From NCBI RefSeq assembly GCF_902459645.1, contig NZ_CABPSK010000004.1, forward strand, positions 248,001-312,000: a stretch of DNA of 64,000 bases, in the 5' to 3' direction. Below the pieces are notes generated by a model. That model did no database searches. It saw only the letters and a list, made by a program, of their open reading frames with translations, and was not told the origin of the DNA. The position numbers were made by a program, and so were the translations under genes. This document shows, one piece after another, positions 10,201 to 21,077 of the stretch; position 1 is the first letter of the stretch; each line of letters starts with the position of its first letter. This stretch comes from Pandoraea pneumonica. Lineage in GTDB: Bacteria; Pseudomonadota; Gammaproteobacteria; Burkholderiales; Burkholderiaceae.

Positions 10201-11346
10201 TTAGCCTTTCACACTCAGTTCGCGACTCAGTTCACGAATATCGGCCGCGAGACGCTCGACCGTCTCCGGCCGCGTATCCCACGCGCACATGAAGCGGCAG
10301 CCGCCCGCGCCAATGAACGTGTAGAACTTCCAGCCCTTCGCGCGCAGTGCCTCGATCACGTGCAGCGGCAACTCGGCAAACACCGCGTTGGCTTGCGTCT
10401 CGAACATGATCGACACACCGGGCACGTCGCGAATGCGCTGCGCCAGCAACTGCGCCATCGCGTTCGCATGGCGCGCATTGCGCAGCCAGACATCGTTCTC
10501 GAGCATGCCCAGCCACGGCGCGGAAATGAAGCGCATCTTCGACGCCAACTGCCCGGCCTGCTTCACGCGATACGCAAAATCTTCCGCCAGCGCACGGTTG
10601 AAAAACACCACCGCCTCGCCCACCGGCAGCCCGTTCTTGGTGCCGCCGAAACACAGCATGTCCACACCGGCGCGCCACGTCACATCGCCCGGATGGCAGC
10701 CCAGCGTTGCCACCGCATTCGCGAAGCGCGCGCCATCCATATGCACGCGCAGATTGCGCCGCTTGGCGACAGCGGTAATCGCCTTCACTTCGTCTACGGA
10801 ATACACCGTGCCAACTTCCGTGGCCTGCGTGAGCGTGACCACCTTGGGCTTGGGGAAGTGAATATCTGAACGGCGGCTAATCACCGACTCGACGGCGTCC
10901 GGCGTGAGCTTGCCGTTGTTCTCGCGTCCACGCGCAGTGAGCAGCTTGGCGCCATTGGAAAAGAACTCGGGGCCGCCGCACTCGTCCGTCTCGACGTGCG
11001 CCAGTTCATGACAAATCACCGAGTGGTACGACTGCGAGAGCGAGGCGAGCGCCAGCGAATTGGCTGCTGTGCCGTTGAACACGAAGAAGACTTCGCAATC
11101 GGTATCGAACAGCGTGCGCACGCCATCGCAAACGCGCTGCGTCCAGGTGTCGTCGCCGTAGGCCACTTCATGACCGCTGGCATTCGCTTCGGTGAGATAG
11201 TGCAGCGCTTCGGGGCAAATGCCTGCGTAGTTATCTGAGGCGAAGTGTTGCGGCACATCTGCCTGCGGCTGTGCTGAAGCACTGACAGACGCAGCCGATG
11301 CAGATGAAGCAGATGAATGGGAAGAATTGGCGGGGTGTTGCGACAT
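10201..11346 (-). CDS. ltaE: Low-specificity L-threonine aldolase (PLP enzyme)
   Basis: The 381-residue product belongs to the beta-eliminating-lyase fold of threonine aldolases, which split threonine or allo-threonine into glycine and acetaldehyde. The internal aldimine lysine is in CFGGTKNGLPVG, and the upstream HMDGARFANA carries the PLP-pairing Asp. The catalytic-region HELAHVETDECGG is also intact. The first ~33 residues are a Ser/Ala/Gln-rich, low-complexity extension not needed for the fold. The ATG at 11346 has a fitting AGAGG site five bases upstream, so the extension is probably real. It is the last gene of a minus-strand unit with the tautomerase, aldolase and MFS genes. Confidence 0.88.
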   Translation of the reverse strand: MSQHPANSSHSSASSASAASVSASAQPQADVPQHFASDNYAGICPEALHYLTEANASGHEVAYGDDTWTQRVCDGVRTLFDTDCEVFFVFNGTAANSLALASLSQSYHSVICHELAHVETDECGGPEFFSNGAKLLTARGRENNGKLTPDAVESVISRRSDIHFPKPKVVTLTQATEVGTVYSVDEVKAITAVAKRRNLRVHMDGARFANAVATLGCHPGDVTWRAGVDMLCFGGTKNGLPVGEAVVFFNRALAEDFAYRVKQAGQLASKMRFISAPWLGMLENDVWLRNARHANAMAQLLAQRIRDVPGVSIMFETQANAVFAELPLHVIEALRAKGWKFYTFIGAGGCRFMCAWDTRPETVERLAADIRELSRELSVKG

Positions 11347-11409
11347 GACGACCTCTTCAGTACAACGGGGATCGCCCGTCGATCCCCGACCTTGGCCTTG
11401 TTGGCCCGC

Positions 11410-11604
11410 TTACTCGGGACGCGGATCCGACCAGAGCGTGCCGCCCGTGGCCCAGTTTTCGCGTTTGGTATCGGTGATGATGATGTCGACCGACTCCGGC
11501 GTGCAACCGAGGGTCTCGACCGCTGCGGCGGTCACGGCCTTCACGAAAGCGCGCTTTTGATCGACCGTACGGCCCTCGAACAACTCGACGTGAAACGTTG
11601 GCAT
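11410..11604 (-). CDS. Small 4-oxalocrotonate-tautomerase-family enzyme
   Basis: This 64-residue protein begins Met-Pro-Thr-Phe; removal of Met would expose the catalytic N-terminal proline of the tautomerase superfamily. The spacing to the TPESVDIIITD block and overall length match 4-oxalocrotonate tautomerase subunits, which assemble as hexamers. The start at 11604 is supported by a strong AAGGAG ribosome-binding site ten bases upstream; the longer frame has no family support. The substrate is unknown. It lies between a class II aldolase and a threonine aldolase gene in one operon, so isomerisation of an oxo or enol acid is a reasonable inference. Confidence 0.85.
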   Translation of the reverse strand: MPTFHVELFEGRTVDQKRAFVKAVTAAAVETLGCTPESVDIIITDTKRENWATGGTLWSDPRPE

Positions 11605-11645
11605 TGCTATCTCTCTCCTTGTGTTGTTGTCATCGCCCGCGGCAA

Positions 11646-12416
11646 TCAATCGCGAAACGAGCCGTCCATTCTATCGAGTTTGCGCAGCAACGCGGGCCAT
11701 TCCAGTTCCCCCTCGATGGCACCACCGTCTTCGAGTTGCACGGCAGTCTTGTCTTGTACCGCAGCGCTGGGCAGGTAAGGCGGCGCACCGCCCACGAGCG
11801 CCTGCAATTGAATCTCGCAGGCTTTGATGAGTGTGGCCATCAGCACGAAGGCTTCGGCGACCGTGCGCCCGACGGTCAGCGTGCCGTGATTGCGCAGGAG
11901 CATCGCCGGATACGCACCTAACGACGCCACCAGCCGCTCGCCTTCCGACGGCGAAAACGACAGCCCTTCATAGTCGTGATAGCCGATGCGTTCATGAAAA
12001 CGCAGCGCGTGCTGCGAGATCGGCAGCAAACCATGCGGTTGAATCGAGACGGCGATGCCCGCTGTGTTGTGCAGATGCATGACGCAAACCGCATCCGGTC
12101 GCGCGGCATGCACCGCGCCGTGCAGCGCAAAACCGGTGACATTCACCGGATATTCGCTCTCGCCGACAATCTCGCCGTCCATCGTGATCTTCACGAGATT
12201 GGACGCCGTCACTTCGTCGAATGCCAGCCCAAACGGATTGATCAGAAAGTGCCCCGGCTCGCCCGGCACCATGGCCGAGATGTGGGTGTAGATGAGGTCG
12301 TCCCAGCCGTGCATCGCCGCGAGCCGATAGCATGCCGCGAGATCGACACGCATGCGCCGCTCGGCGTCGCTCGTGCCCGTGGCAGCCTTGCGGCCCGCCT
12401 GCAATGTGAAAGCCAT
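11646..12416 (-). CDS. Class II aldolase/adducin-family protein
   Basis: The 256-residue product has the class II aldolase/adducin fold. Zinc-ligand histidines are visible in MHLHNTAG and in LLRNHGTLTVG, and YTHISAMVPG matches the family's N-terminal phosphate- or substrate-binding loop. Such enzymes cleave or decarboxylate sugar acids and phosphorylated ketoses in the cytoplasm. Without a kinase or sugar-acid dehydrogenase next to it, the substrate cannot be named. A GGAG site lies eight bases before the ATG. It starts 24 bases after the MFS gene and is followed 41 bases later by the tautomerase gene, so transport and metabolism are probably linked. Confidence 0.82.
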   Translation of the reverse strand: MAFTLQAGRKAATGTSDAERRMRVDLAACYRLAAMHGWDDLIYTHISAMVPGEPGHFLINPFGLAFDEVTASNLVKITMDGEIVGESEYPVNVTGFALHGAVHAARPDAVCVMHLHNTAGIAVSIQPHGLLPISQHALRFHERIGYHDYEGLSFSPSEGERLVASLGAYPAMLLRNHGTLTVGRTVAEAFVLMATLIKACEIQLQALVGGAPPYLPSAAVQDKTAVQLEDGGAIEGELEWPALLRKLDRMDGSFRD

Positions 12417-12440
12417 GTGAAATGCTCCGCGGAGAAAGAA

Positions 12441-13679
12441 TCAGGGGGCGCGATCCAGCGAGCGCCGCCAGTCCCAGACGAAGCCCACGGCACCCAGCAC
12501 CAGCACCGCTGTCGCGCACAACAGCGCCGCCGTGAAGCTGCCGGTCGACTCGACCAACGGGGCGGCGACCAGCGGCCCCACGATCTGCCCGATGCCATAG
12601 GATGCCGTCACCAGCCCGATCAGGCCATTGGCATTGTCCCCACGCAGCCGACGACACTCGCGCACCGCATAGACGGTAATCGCCGTGAACGGCAAGCCGA
12701 CGAGCACACTGCCCAGCGCAAAGCCGACCACATTCGGCAGCACGATCCCAATGCCCACGCCAATGCCCTGCATCACGTAACAAGCGGCGAGCAACAGCCG
12801 GTTATCCCATGTGATAGGGGCACGCGCGCCGATGATCGCGCCGGGAATCACCATCAGGCCGAGCAGCGGGAAAAACAGATCGGGCCACGGCGAGCCGGGC
12901 AAGGCGTGGCGCGCGATCACTGGCAGGAAGGTGGCGGTGATGATGTAACCGAAGCCAGCAAAACTGTAGAACACCGTGATCGGAATGACGTTCTCACCAC
13001 TGCCGTGATTAACAGCGTGCGGTGCGGCATGCGTTGCCGCATCCCCGTCCGGTTTGGCTGCGACCGGCGCATCGGCCGCGAACGTGCGCCAGATGACCGC
13101 AAGCAACACGAGCGCGAGCACGCCGCACAACAACCAGCCGCCACGTGCTGGCCAGCCGATCGCCGTGTTCAAACTGGCGAGCAAACCCGTCACCACAATA
13201 CCTGCGCCCGGCCCCGCGAAAATCACGCCGCCCAGACTCGGCATGCGCAACTCGCCCAGCTTGCGAAAGCCCCAGCCTGCCGAGAACACCATGGCCCAAG
13301 CGCTCATCACGCCCGCGAGCGTGCGCACGATCGCCCACACGACGAACGACTCCAGCAGCCCCATCGCGAGCGTAAGCACCACCGTCGCGGCCAGCGCGAA
13401 GCGAATCAGAAACGTGGGGGTGAAGCGCAGCCACATGCACGAGAGTGCGCCGACGAAATAGCCTGCGTAGTTAAGCGAGGCGAGCCAGCTACCGTGTTGA
13501 ATGTCGACCAGTTGCTCATGCAGCATGAGCGGCAACATTGGCGTGAACGCAAAGCGCCCGATGCCCATGGCAATCGACAAGGCAAGCATGCACGACAGCG
13601 CGATGCGCCACGCGGCACGCTCAGGTGACGGCTGACGCGATGAGGCAGTACGAGCGGAATCGGCGAGAGTGGCTGACAT
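12441..13679 (-). CDS. YbfB/YjiJ-family MFS transporter
   Basis: This 412-residue membrane protein has twelve likely transmembrane helices and the features of the YbfB/YjiJ family of the major facilitator superfamily, including the N-terminal GIGRFAFTPMLPLM motif and the LNYAGYFVGAL segment of helix 2. It is the first gene of a minus-strand operon with a class II aldolase, a tautomerase and a threonine aldolase. This suggests import or export of a metabolite handled by these enzymes. No specificity is known for the family. Confidence 0.82.
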   Translation of the reverse strand: MSATLADSARTASSRQPSPERAAWRIALSCMLALSIAMGIGRFAFTPMLPLMLHEQLVDIQHGSWLASLNYAGYFVGALSCMWLRFTPTFLIRFALAATVVLTLAMGLLESFVVWAIVRTLAGVMSAWAMVFSAGWGFRKLGELRMPSLGGVIFAGPGAGIVVTGLLASLNTAIGWPARGGWLLCGVLALVLLAVIWRTFAADAPVAAKPDGDAATHAAPHAVNHGSGENVIPITVFYSFAGFGYIITATFLPVIARHALPGSPWPDLFFPLLGLMVIPGAIIGARAPITWDNRLLLAACYVMQGIGVGIGIVLPNVVGFALGSVLVGLPFTAITVYAVRECRRLRGDNANGLIGLVTASYGIGQIVGPLVAAPLVESTGSFTAALLCATAVLVLGAVGFVWDWRRSLDRAP

Positions 13680-13870
13680 GGCGTTGGCTGACCCGCGAAC
13701 GGGTGTATCGGATAAACGCGCAAACCAGTGCCGCGATGCGCGTGCTGTCGTGGCGAATACTTTACATGGAAAACATCACGCCATGCGATGGTTCCCCTGC
13801 AAGGCGAGGGGCAATTGAAAACCCACGGGCGACGAGACCTAAACAGGACTGCCGCAAATCCGGCGCCACC

Positions 13871-13901
13871 ATGCAAAACGCGCGCCGAAGCGCGCGTTTG
13901 C
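13871..13901 (-). terminator. Terminator of alaS
   Basis: A 9-bp stem AAACGCGCG/CGCGCGTTT with a six-base loop (13876-13899) is followed on the minus strand by TTTTGC. It lies 22 bases after the alaS stop. The T-run is short. Confidence 0.6.
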
Positions 13902-13923
13902 AAAAACTACCGGCTGAGGAGAA

Positions 13924-16548
<2,625 letters not shown>

Positions 16549-16611
16549 AGCGTGCTTGAGAGCGTGGGGGCCGGGCCGGCTGCGCCTGGCGGGATATTTT
16601 GCAAACTTTTG

Positions 16612-16617
16612 ATTATA
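16612..16617 (-). promoter_or_regulatory. -10 box of the alaS promoter
   Basis: A perfect TATAAT on the minus strand, about 64 bases before the alaS ATG. The -35 region is poor. Confidence 0.5.
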
Positions 16618-16722
16618 CGGGAAATCGGCACCCACACAGCGTTGGCGCGCCAACCGCAGTGCGAAACGGCGCTAGTCAGACGCGGTTTCTCCGCCATAGA
16701 CTCTTCGCCACAAGTTCCGCAT

Positions 16723-16741
16723 TGCAAAACAATGTTTCGCA
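16723..16741. promoter_or_regulatory. Candidate operator upstream of the CoA-transferase gene
   Basis: An imperfect dyad of two 8-base arms, TGCAAAAC and GTTTCGCA, is separated by three bases and has one mismatch. It lies about 50 bases before the ATG at 16793. The arm sequence recurs as GTGCGAAAC at 16659-16667. The binding protein is unknown. Confidence 0.35.
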
Positions 16742-16792
16742 CGCGACGTACAACGCCGTCGCGGTGCGAAGCGATCAAGGAGAGAGATCACG

Positions 16793-18016
16793 ATGGGCGC
16801 GCTGAGTCATATCCGGGTACTGGACCTTTCACGTGTGCTGGCCGGGCCGTGGGCCACGCAGAATCTGGCCGATCTGGGTGCGGACGTGATCAAGGTCGAG
16901 CGCCCCGGTGTGGGCGACGACACCCGCAGTTGGGGCCCGCCCTACCAGCGCGACGCCGACGGCAACGACACGGCCGAAGCCGCGTACTACCTTGCGGCGA
17001 ATCGCAACAAGCGCTCGCTGACGCTCGACATCTCGCGCCCCGAAGGGCAGGCCATCGTGCGTGCGCTGGCCGCGCAAAGCGATGTCGTCGTCGAGAACTA
17101 CAAAGTGGGCCAGCTCGCGAAATACGGTCTGGACTATGCGTCGCTCAAAGCCGTCAAACCCGATCTCGTCTATTGCTCCGTCACCGGCTTCGGCCAAAAC
17201 GGCCCGCATGCCTCGCGTGCCGGATACGACTTCATCATCCAAGGCATCGGCGGCTTCATGAGCATCACGGGCGAGCGCGACGGCCTGCCCGGCGGCGGTC
17301 CGCAAAAGGCCGGTGTGGCCATTGCCGACCTGATGACCGGCATGTACGCCAGCCTCGCGATCATGGCCGCCCTCACCCACCGCGACCGCACCGGCGTCGG
17401 TCAGTACATCGACATGGCGCTGCTCGACACGCAAGTCGCCATGCTCGCCAACATGAACACCAACTATCTCGCCAGCGAGAAGGCCCCCGTGCGCTGGGGC
17501 AATGCGCATCCGAACATCGTGCCGTATCAGACGTTCCAGACGGGAGACGACGGCTGGATCATCGTCGCCGTGGGCAACGACGGTCAGTTCCGCAAGTTCG
17601 TGGAAGCCGGTGGCGAAGCGGCGCTTGCCGACGACGCCCGGTTTGCGACCAATCCGTCGCGCGTGCGCCATCGCGAAGTGTTGGTGCCGATCCTCGCGGA
17701 GATGGTGCGCAAGTTCGGCAAAGACGTTTGGATCGACAAGCTCGAAGCCGCAGGCGTGCCGTGCGGGCCGATCAATACGCTGCCTGAAGTGTTTGCGCAC
17801 CCGCAGGTCGTCGCACGCGAGATGGCCGTCGAGTTGCCGCACCCGTCGGGGGGTGTCGCGCGCCTCGTTGCCAGCCCGATGAAGATGAGCGAAACCCCGC
17901 CGGTCGCCCGCACCGCACCGCCCACGCTCGGACAGCACAGCGACGACATCCTGCGCGAACGCCTGGGCTTCGACGACGCGGAGATTGCCGCCCTGCGCGA
18001 GAGCGGCATCGTCTGA
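16793..18016 (+). CDS. CaiB/BaiF-family (type III) CoA-transferase
   Basis: The 407-residue product belongs to the class III CoA-transferases, which move CoA between carboxylic acids (formyl-CoA:oxalate, carnitine, succinyl-CoA:itaconate or mesaconate types). The N-terminal LDLSRVLAGPWATQNLADLGADVIKVE block is typical, and the catalytic Asp should be in AIADLMTGMYA. An AAGGAGAG ribosome-binding site supports the ATG. The gene stands alone on the plus strand, its stop about 125 bases from the end of a long catabolic operon on the other strand. An acid made by that operon could be its substrate, but this is only inferred. Plain succinyl-CoA:dicarboxylate transfer is equally possible. Confidence 0.85.
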   Translation: MGALSHIRVLDLSRVLAGPWATQNLADLGADVIKVERPGVGDDTRSWGPPYQRDADGNDTAEAAYYLAANRNKRSLTLDISRPEGQAIVRALAAQSDVVVENYKVGQLAKYGLDYASLKAVKPDLVYCSVTGFGQNGPHASRAGYDFIIQGIGGFMSITGERDGLPGGGPQKAGVAIADLMTGMYASLAIMAALTHRDRTGVGQYIDMALLDTQVAMLANMNTNYLASEKAPVRWGNAHPNIVPYQTFQTGDDGWIIVAVGNDGQFRKFVEAGGEAALADDARFATNPSRVRHREVLVPILAEMVRKFGKDVWIDKLEAAGVPCGPINTLPEVFAHPQVVAREMAVELPHPSGGVARLVASPMKMSETPPVARTAPPTLGQHSDDILRERLGFDDAEIAALRESGIV

Positions 18017-18020
18017 TGTG

Positions 18021-18055
18021 AAAAAGGCCCGTCGCGAAGTCATCCGCGACGGGCC
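18021..18055 (-). terminator. Terminator of the 13-gene catabolic operon
   Basis: An 11-bp stem GGCCCGTCGCG/CGCGACGGGCC (18026-18055) is followed on the minus strand by TTTTT (18025-18021). It lies 86 bases after the lyase stop. On the plus strand it lacks a T-run, so it serves the minus operon. Confidence 0.8.
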
Positions 18056-18141
18056 CGCCCACCAACGCGACCCACGTCACGCGCCGATACTTTCAGTGCC
18101 GCGCCCGCATCGATGCCTCGCGAGCGCCCCACACATTCCGC

Positions 18142-19005
18142 TTACTCGTACCGCTTCCCCTCTGCGAGCAATTCCGGCGTGCCGATCACAGCATTGAGTC
18201 CGTCGAAATCGAGCATGCGCTCACGCCATGCTGCCGTCGTGCCTTGCGTATGCAAATTGGCGTAATAGCCCTGCAACGTGTGCGCCACGGCACGCGCCGT
18301 GCCGCCCGGGAAGATGACGATCCGAAAGCCGATATCCGCCAACACCTGCGCACTTTGCACCGGGGTTTTGCCGCCCTCCACCATGTTGGCGAGCAACGGC
18401 ACACGTCCGGCGAAGCGTTTGCACGCCGCTTCCATCTGCTCCGTCGTGCGCAGCGCTTCGATAAACAACGCGTCCGCACCGGCTTCCAGATACTGCTCGG
18501 CGCGATCGAGCGCGGCGTCGAGACCTTCGACGGCCACCGCGTCGGTGCGCGCGAGAATGAGCGTCCGGGCATCGTGACGCGCATCTACGGCAGCGCGCAC
18601 TTTGCCCGTCATCTCCTGCACACTCACCACACCTTTGCCATCCAGATGCCCGCAACGTTTCGGGAACGTCTGGTCTTCCAGTTGAATCATCGCGGCCCCC
18701 GCGCGCTCGAAGCCGCGCACGGTGCGCTTGACGTTGAGCGCGTTGCCGAAGCCCGTATCGGCGTCGACGATCACCGGCACGGACACACGTTCCGCGATGC
18801 GCGCGAGTGTGTCTTCCACTTCCGGATATGTCGTCAGACCGATGTCCGAGCGACCCAGCCGGGTATAGGCAATCGACGCGCCCGAAAGATAAAGCGCTTC
18901 GAAACCGGCTTGTTCTGCGATCAGCGCCGACAAGGCGTCGTACACGCCCGGCGCGAGCAGCACGCCTTCGCCCAGCCGGTGTTTGAGAGATGACGACAGC
19001 GTCAT
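18142..19005 (-). CDS. Isocitrate lyase/PEP mutase-family C-C lyase
   Basis: This cytoplasmic enzyme of 287 residues has the isocitrate lyase/PEP mutase fold. The Mg-binding DADTGFG (residues 81-87) and the catalytic loop KRCGH (116-120) are present; the loop with its Cys marks lyases (isocitrate, methylisocitrate or dimethylmalate lyase) rather than PEP mutase. Family members split 2-hydroxy tricarboxylates or dialkylmalates into an oxoacid plus a smaller acid. Short length argues against isocitrate lyase itself. Its ATG overlaps the stop of the FAD-enzyme gene (ATGA), and it is the last gene of the operon, fitting the last, C-C cleaving step. The exact substrate is not known. Confidence 0.85.
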   Translation of the reverse strand: MTLSSSLKHRLGEGVLLAPGVYDALSALIAEQAGFEALYLSGASIAYTRLGRSDIGLTTYPEVEDTLARIAERVSVPVIVDADTGFGNALNVKRTVRGFERAGAAMIQLEDQTFPKRCGHLDGKGVVSVQEMTGKVRAAVDARHDARTLILARTDAVAVEGLDAALDRAEQYLEAGADALFIEALRTTEQMEAACKRFAGRVPLLANMVEGGKTPVQSAQVLADIGFRIVIFPGGTARAVAHTLQGYYANLHTQGTTAAWRERMLDFDGLNAVIGTPELLAEGKRYE

Positions 19006-20435
19006 TCGGAAATCTCCTTTGAATGGGGTACGGCAGTCACGCCGGACAACGCATCGATGGCCGTCTTCGCCGCGAGGTAACCGCCCGCGACCGCCGAGAG
19101 CAGCCCGTTACCGGACAAATAGCCCCACACGGCATTCCCTGACACGCCGCGTGCGGCCCCGCCTGCGGCGAGCAAATTCGGGAACGGCGTGCCGTCCGGG
19201 TGCAATACGCGGCATTGGGCATCGATATCGAGGCCGCCCTGCGTGTGAAACAGCGCGCCGGTGACTTTTACGGCGTAATACGGCGCATCCAGCGTGCGGG
19301 AAAAACGACGGCCGTCATTAGCAGTGACATCCGGTGCAATGCCCGCCAACGTCGCACGCAACGTCTGCACGTCGCATCCGATGAGGGCGGCAAGTGCATC
19401 GATATCGGCACATGTTTTGAGCGCACCTACGGCCTCGGCCTCTTGGAAATCGGGGAACGTGCGCGCCAGCGCCAGCGTCTGCGCATCGAACACATTCCAC
19501 GCGACACCCCCCGGCTGTGCCAGCACATTCACCGCCGCTTCGGAATAGCCGTGCGTTTCGTCGTGAAAGCGTTTGCCGTCGCGATTGATCTGTACGCCGC
19601 CATCCATGATGACGGCCCACGAAATCAGCACGCCGTGCGGCGATGCCCACGAACCATGCCCCTGATAACCGCCAAGGTCAGCCTGTGCCGCCCCCAGCGC
19701 TTGGCCCCAAAGGAGCGCGCTGCCGTCGTTGCCGTCGTGACCGCCGTAGACGGCTTGCGCCATTTCGGGCAGCAATTCGCCTCTCAGCGCGGCGTTACCG
19801 CCGAAGCCGTTGCAAGCGAGCAGCAGCATGTCACAGCCCAAATACTCCATCGCGCCGTCCGGGCGCACACCGCCCACGGCGCTCACGCGGCCGTCGTCGT
19901 CCACCCAGAGCTCGCGCACCAAGGTTCGCGTCAGCACCGGCGCATCGGTGGCCTGCACGGCGCGCTCAAGCGCGGCCATCAGCGCCGCGCCGGTACGCTC
20001 CGGCAGGCTATGCATGCGACGCACGCTATGCCCCGGGTACAAAAACCCGTCGAGAATTTCGAACTTCAGACCGTGGCGCGCCAAGGCGTCCATCGCTGGT
20101 CCTGACGCCCGCGCGTAGGCGTTCACCAGATGCGCGGCCGCCGTGCCTTCCGTCTTGCGCAAGATGTCGTGCGCGAACTGTGCCGGACTATCGTCGATAG
20201 CCGCCGCCCGTTGCGCCTCGCTGCCCGCCGCCGGGATAAAGCCCGACGACAGTGCTGTCGACCCGCTCGGCACGGCGTCGCGCTCCAGCAGCACGCAGTC
20301 GATTCCGGCGTCCTGCAAGACAAGAGCGGCCGTCAGCCCGCAAGCCCCCGCCCCCACGATCACCACGCTTAGCTGCGGCAAGTCGTCGACGGGCGGGCGT
20401 CCCTTGCGAATCACGGGTGCGAGCGGCGCGCTCAT
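19002..20435 (-). CDS. FAD-dependent oxidoreductase of the fumarate reductase/KstD/TcuA type
   Basis: The 477-residue product has an N-terminal FAD-binding motif, VGAGACGLTAALVLQDAG (GxGxxG at residues 28-33). It also has the succinate dehydrogenase/fumarate reductase-type substrate domain: GKRFHDE in the middle and ALFHTQGGLDID plus AAGGAARGVSGNAVWGY near the C-terminus. Relatives add or remove hydrogens across a C-C bond (fumarate reductase, 3-ketosteroid dehydrogenase, tricarballylate dehydrogenase TcuA). No signal peptide is seen, so it should be cytoplasmic. It overlaps its neighbours by four bases at both ends (ATGA), which indicates translational coupling with the isochorismatase-like and lyase genes. 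The substrate is unknown. Confidence 0.82.
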   Translation of the reverse strand: MSAPLAPVIRKGRPPVDDLPQLSVVIVGAGACGLTAALVLQDAGIDCVLLERDAVPSGSTALSSGFIPAAGSEAQRAAAIDDSPAQFAHDILRKTEGTAAAHLVNAYARASGPAMDALARHGLKFEILDGFLYPGHSVRRMHSLPERTGAALMAALERAVQATDAPVLTRTLVRELWVDDDGRVSAVGGVRPDGAMEYLGCDMLLLACNGFGGNAALRGELLPEMAQAVYGGHDGNDGSALLWGQALGAAQADLGGYQGHGSWASPHGVLISWAVIMDGGVQINRDGKRFHDETHGYSEAAVNVLAQPGGVAWNVFDAQTLALARTFPDFQEAEAVGALKTCADIDALAALIGCDVQTLRATLAGIAPDVTANDGRRFSRTLDAPYYAVKVTGALFHTQGGLDIDAQCRVLHPDGTPFPNLLAAGGAARGVSGNAVWGYLSGNGLLSAVAGGYLAAKTAIDALSGVTAVPHSKEISE

Positions 20436-21049
20436 GCTGCGATCCGGCCCGCGAAGGCCTCACAAGTGACGATCTCACCGACCGTGCGCAGATCGGCCAG
20501 CGCCGCGTCGTGTGCCGCCGGCGTCGGCGCGGCACAGCCGTCTGAGAGCACCAGCACGCGATAGTCGCGCATGTGTGCATCGCGCGCGGTGCTGGCCACG
20601 CCGCCGTTGGTCACGATGCCGCAGACCGCGACCGTTTCGATGCCCGCACGGCGCAACACCCAGTCGAGTTGCGTGTTGAAAAACGCCGAATACGCGACCT
20701 TCCACACCGAGACATCCACGTGTTCAGCGAGCGATGCGACCGTCGCGTGGCCCGTCGACCCGGCCACAAAATCGCCGCGCCGCAAAAACGGCCGCAGTTG
20801 TTTCAAATGGGGCGAGATCATCGGCTCGCCCTGCGCATCGGGCCAGAGAGTGAACTGGCTCGCGGCGACAAAACCGCCTGCCGACTTGAGCGAGCGTGCA
20901 ATTGGCGCAATACGCGCAGGCAGCGCCTGTGCCTGCGCCGTGGCAGCGCCGCCCCGGTCGTAAGCGCCGCCGGGGGTAATGAAATCGTTCTGCAAATCGA
21001 CGATGACGAGCGCGGTACGCGCGACATCGAGGGCGTTGGCTTGGCTCAT
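20432..21049 (-). CDS. Isochorismatase-fold protein lacking the nucleophilic Cys
   Basis: The 205-residue protein has the isochorismatase-like hydrolase fold, with the catalytic Asp18 in VIVDLQNDF and Lys117 in WKVAYSAFF. The third catalytic position, which is Cys in nicotinamidase, N-carbamoylsarcosine amidase and maleamate amidase (T-x-x-C-V), reads CGIVTNGGVASTARD, with Gly150 in place of Cys. True isochorismatases (EntB, PhzD) also lack this Cys. So the usual amidase chemistry cannot simply be assumed, and a vinyl-ether or other hydrolysis is possible. The start at 21049 is supported by a GGAG site seven bases upstream. It lies between hyuA and the FAD-enzyme gene in the operon. Confidence 0.82.
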   Translation of the reverse strand: MSQANALDVARTALVIVDLQNDFITPGGAYDRGGAATAQAQALPARIAPIARSLKSAGGFVAASQFTLWPDAQGEPMISPHLKQLRPFLRRGDFVAGSTGHATVASLAEHVDVSVWKVAYSAFFNTQLDWVLRRAGIETVAVCGIVTNGGVASTARDAHMRDYRVLVLSDGCAAPTPAAHDAALADLRTVGEIVTCEAFAGRIAA

Positions 21050-21077
21050 GACGTAGCTCCCGTGACTCGCATGGCGT

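Noticed and set aside
11976-13628. 550-codon frame antisense to the MFS transporter gene
   Set aside because: The product is hydrophilic, His/Arg/Gln-rich and without motifs; the transporter on the other strand is clear.
18142-19005. Lyase as prpB (2-methylisocitrate lyase) of the methylcitrate cycle
   Set aside because: There is no prpC, prpD or acnD/prpF nearby, and the context is the hydantoinase/hydro-lyase operon.
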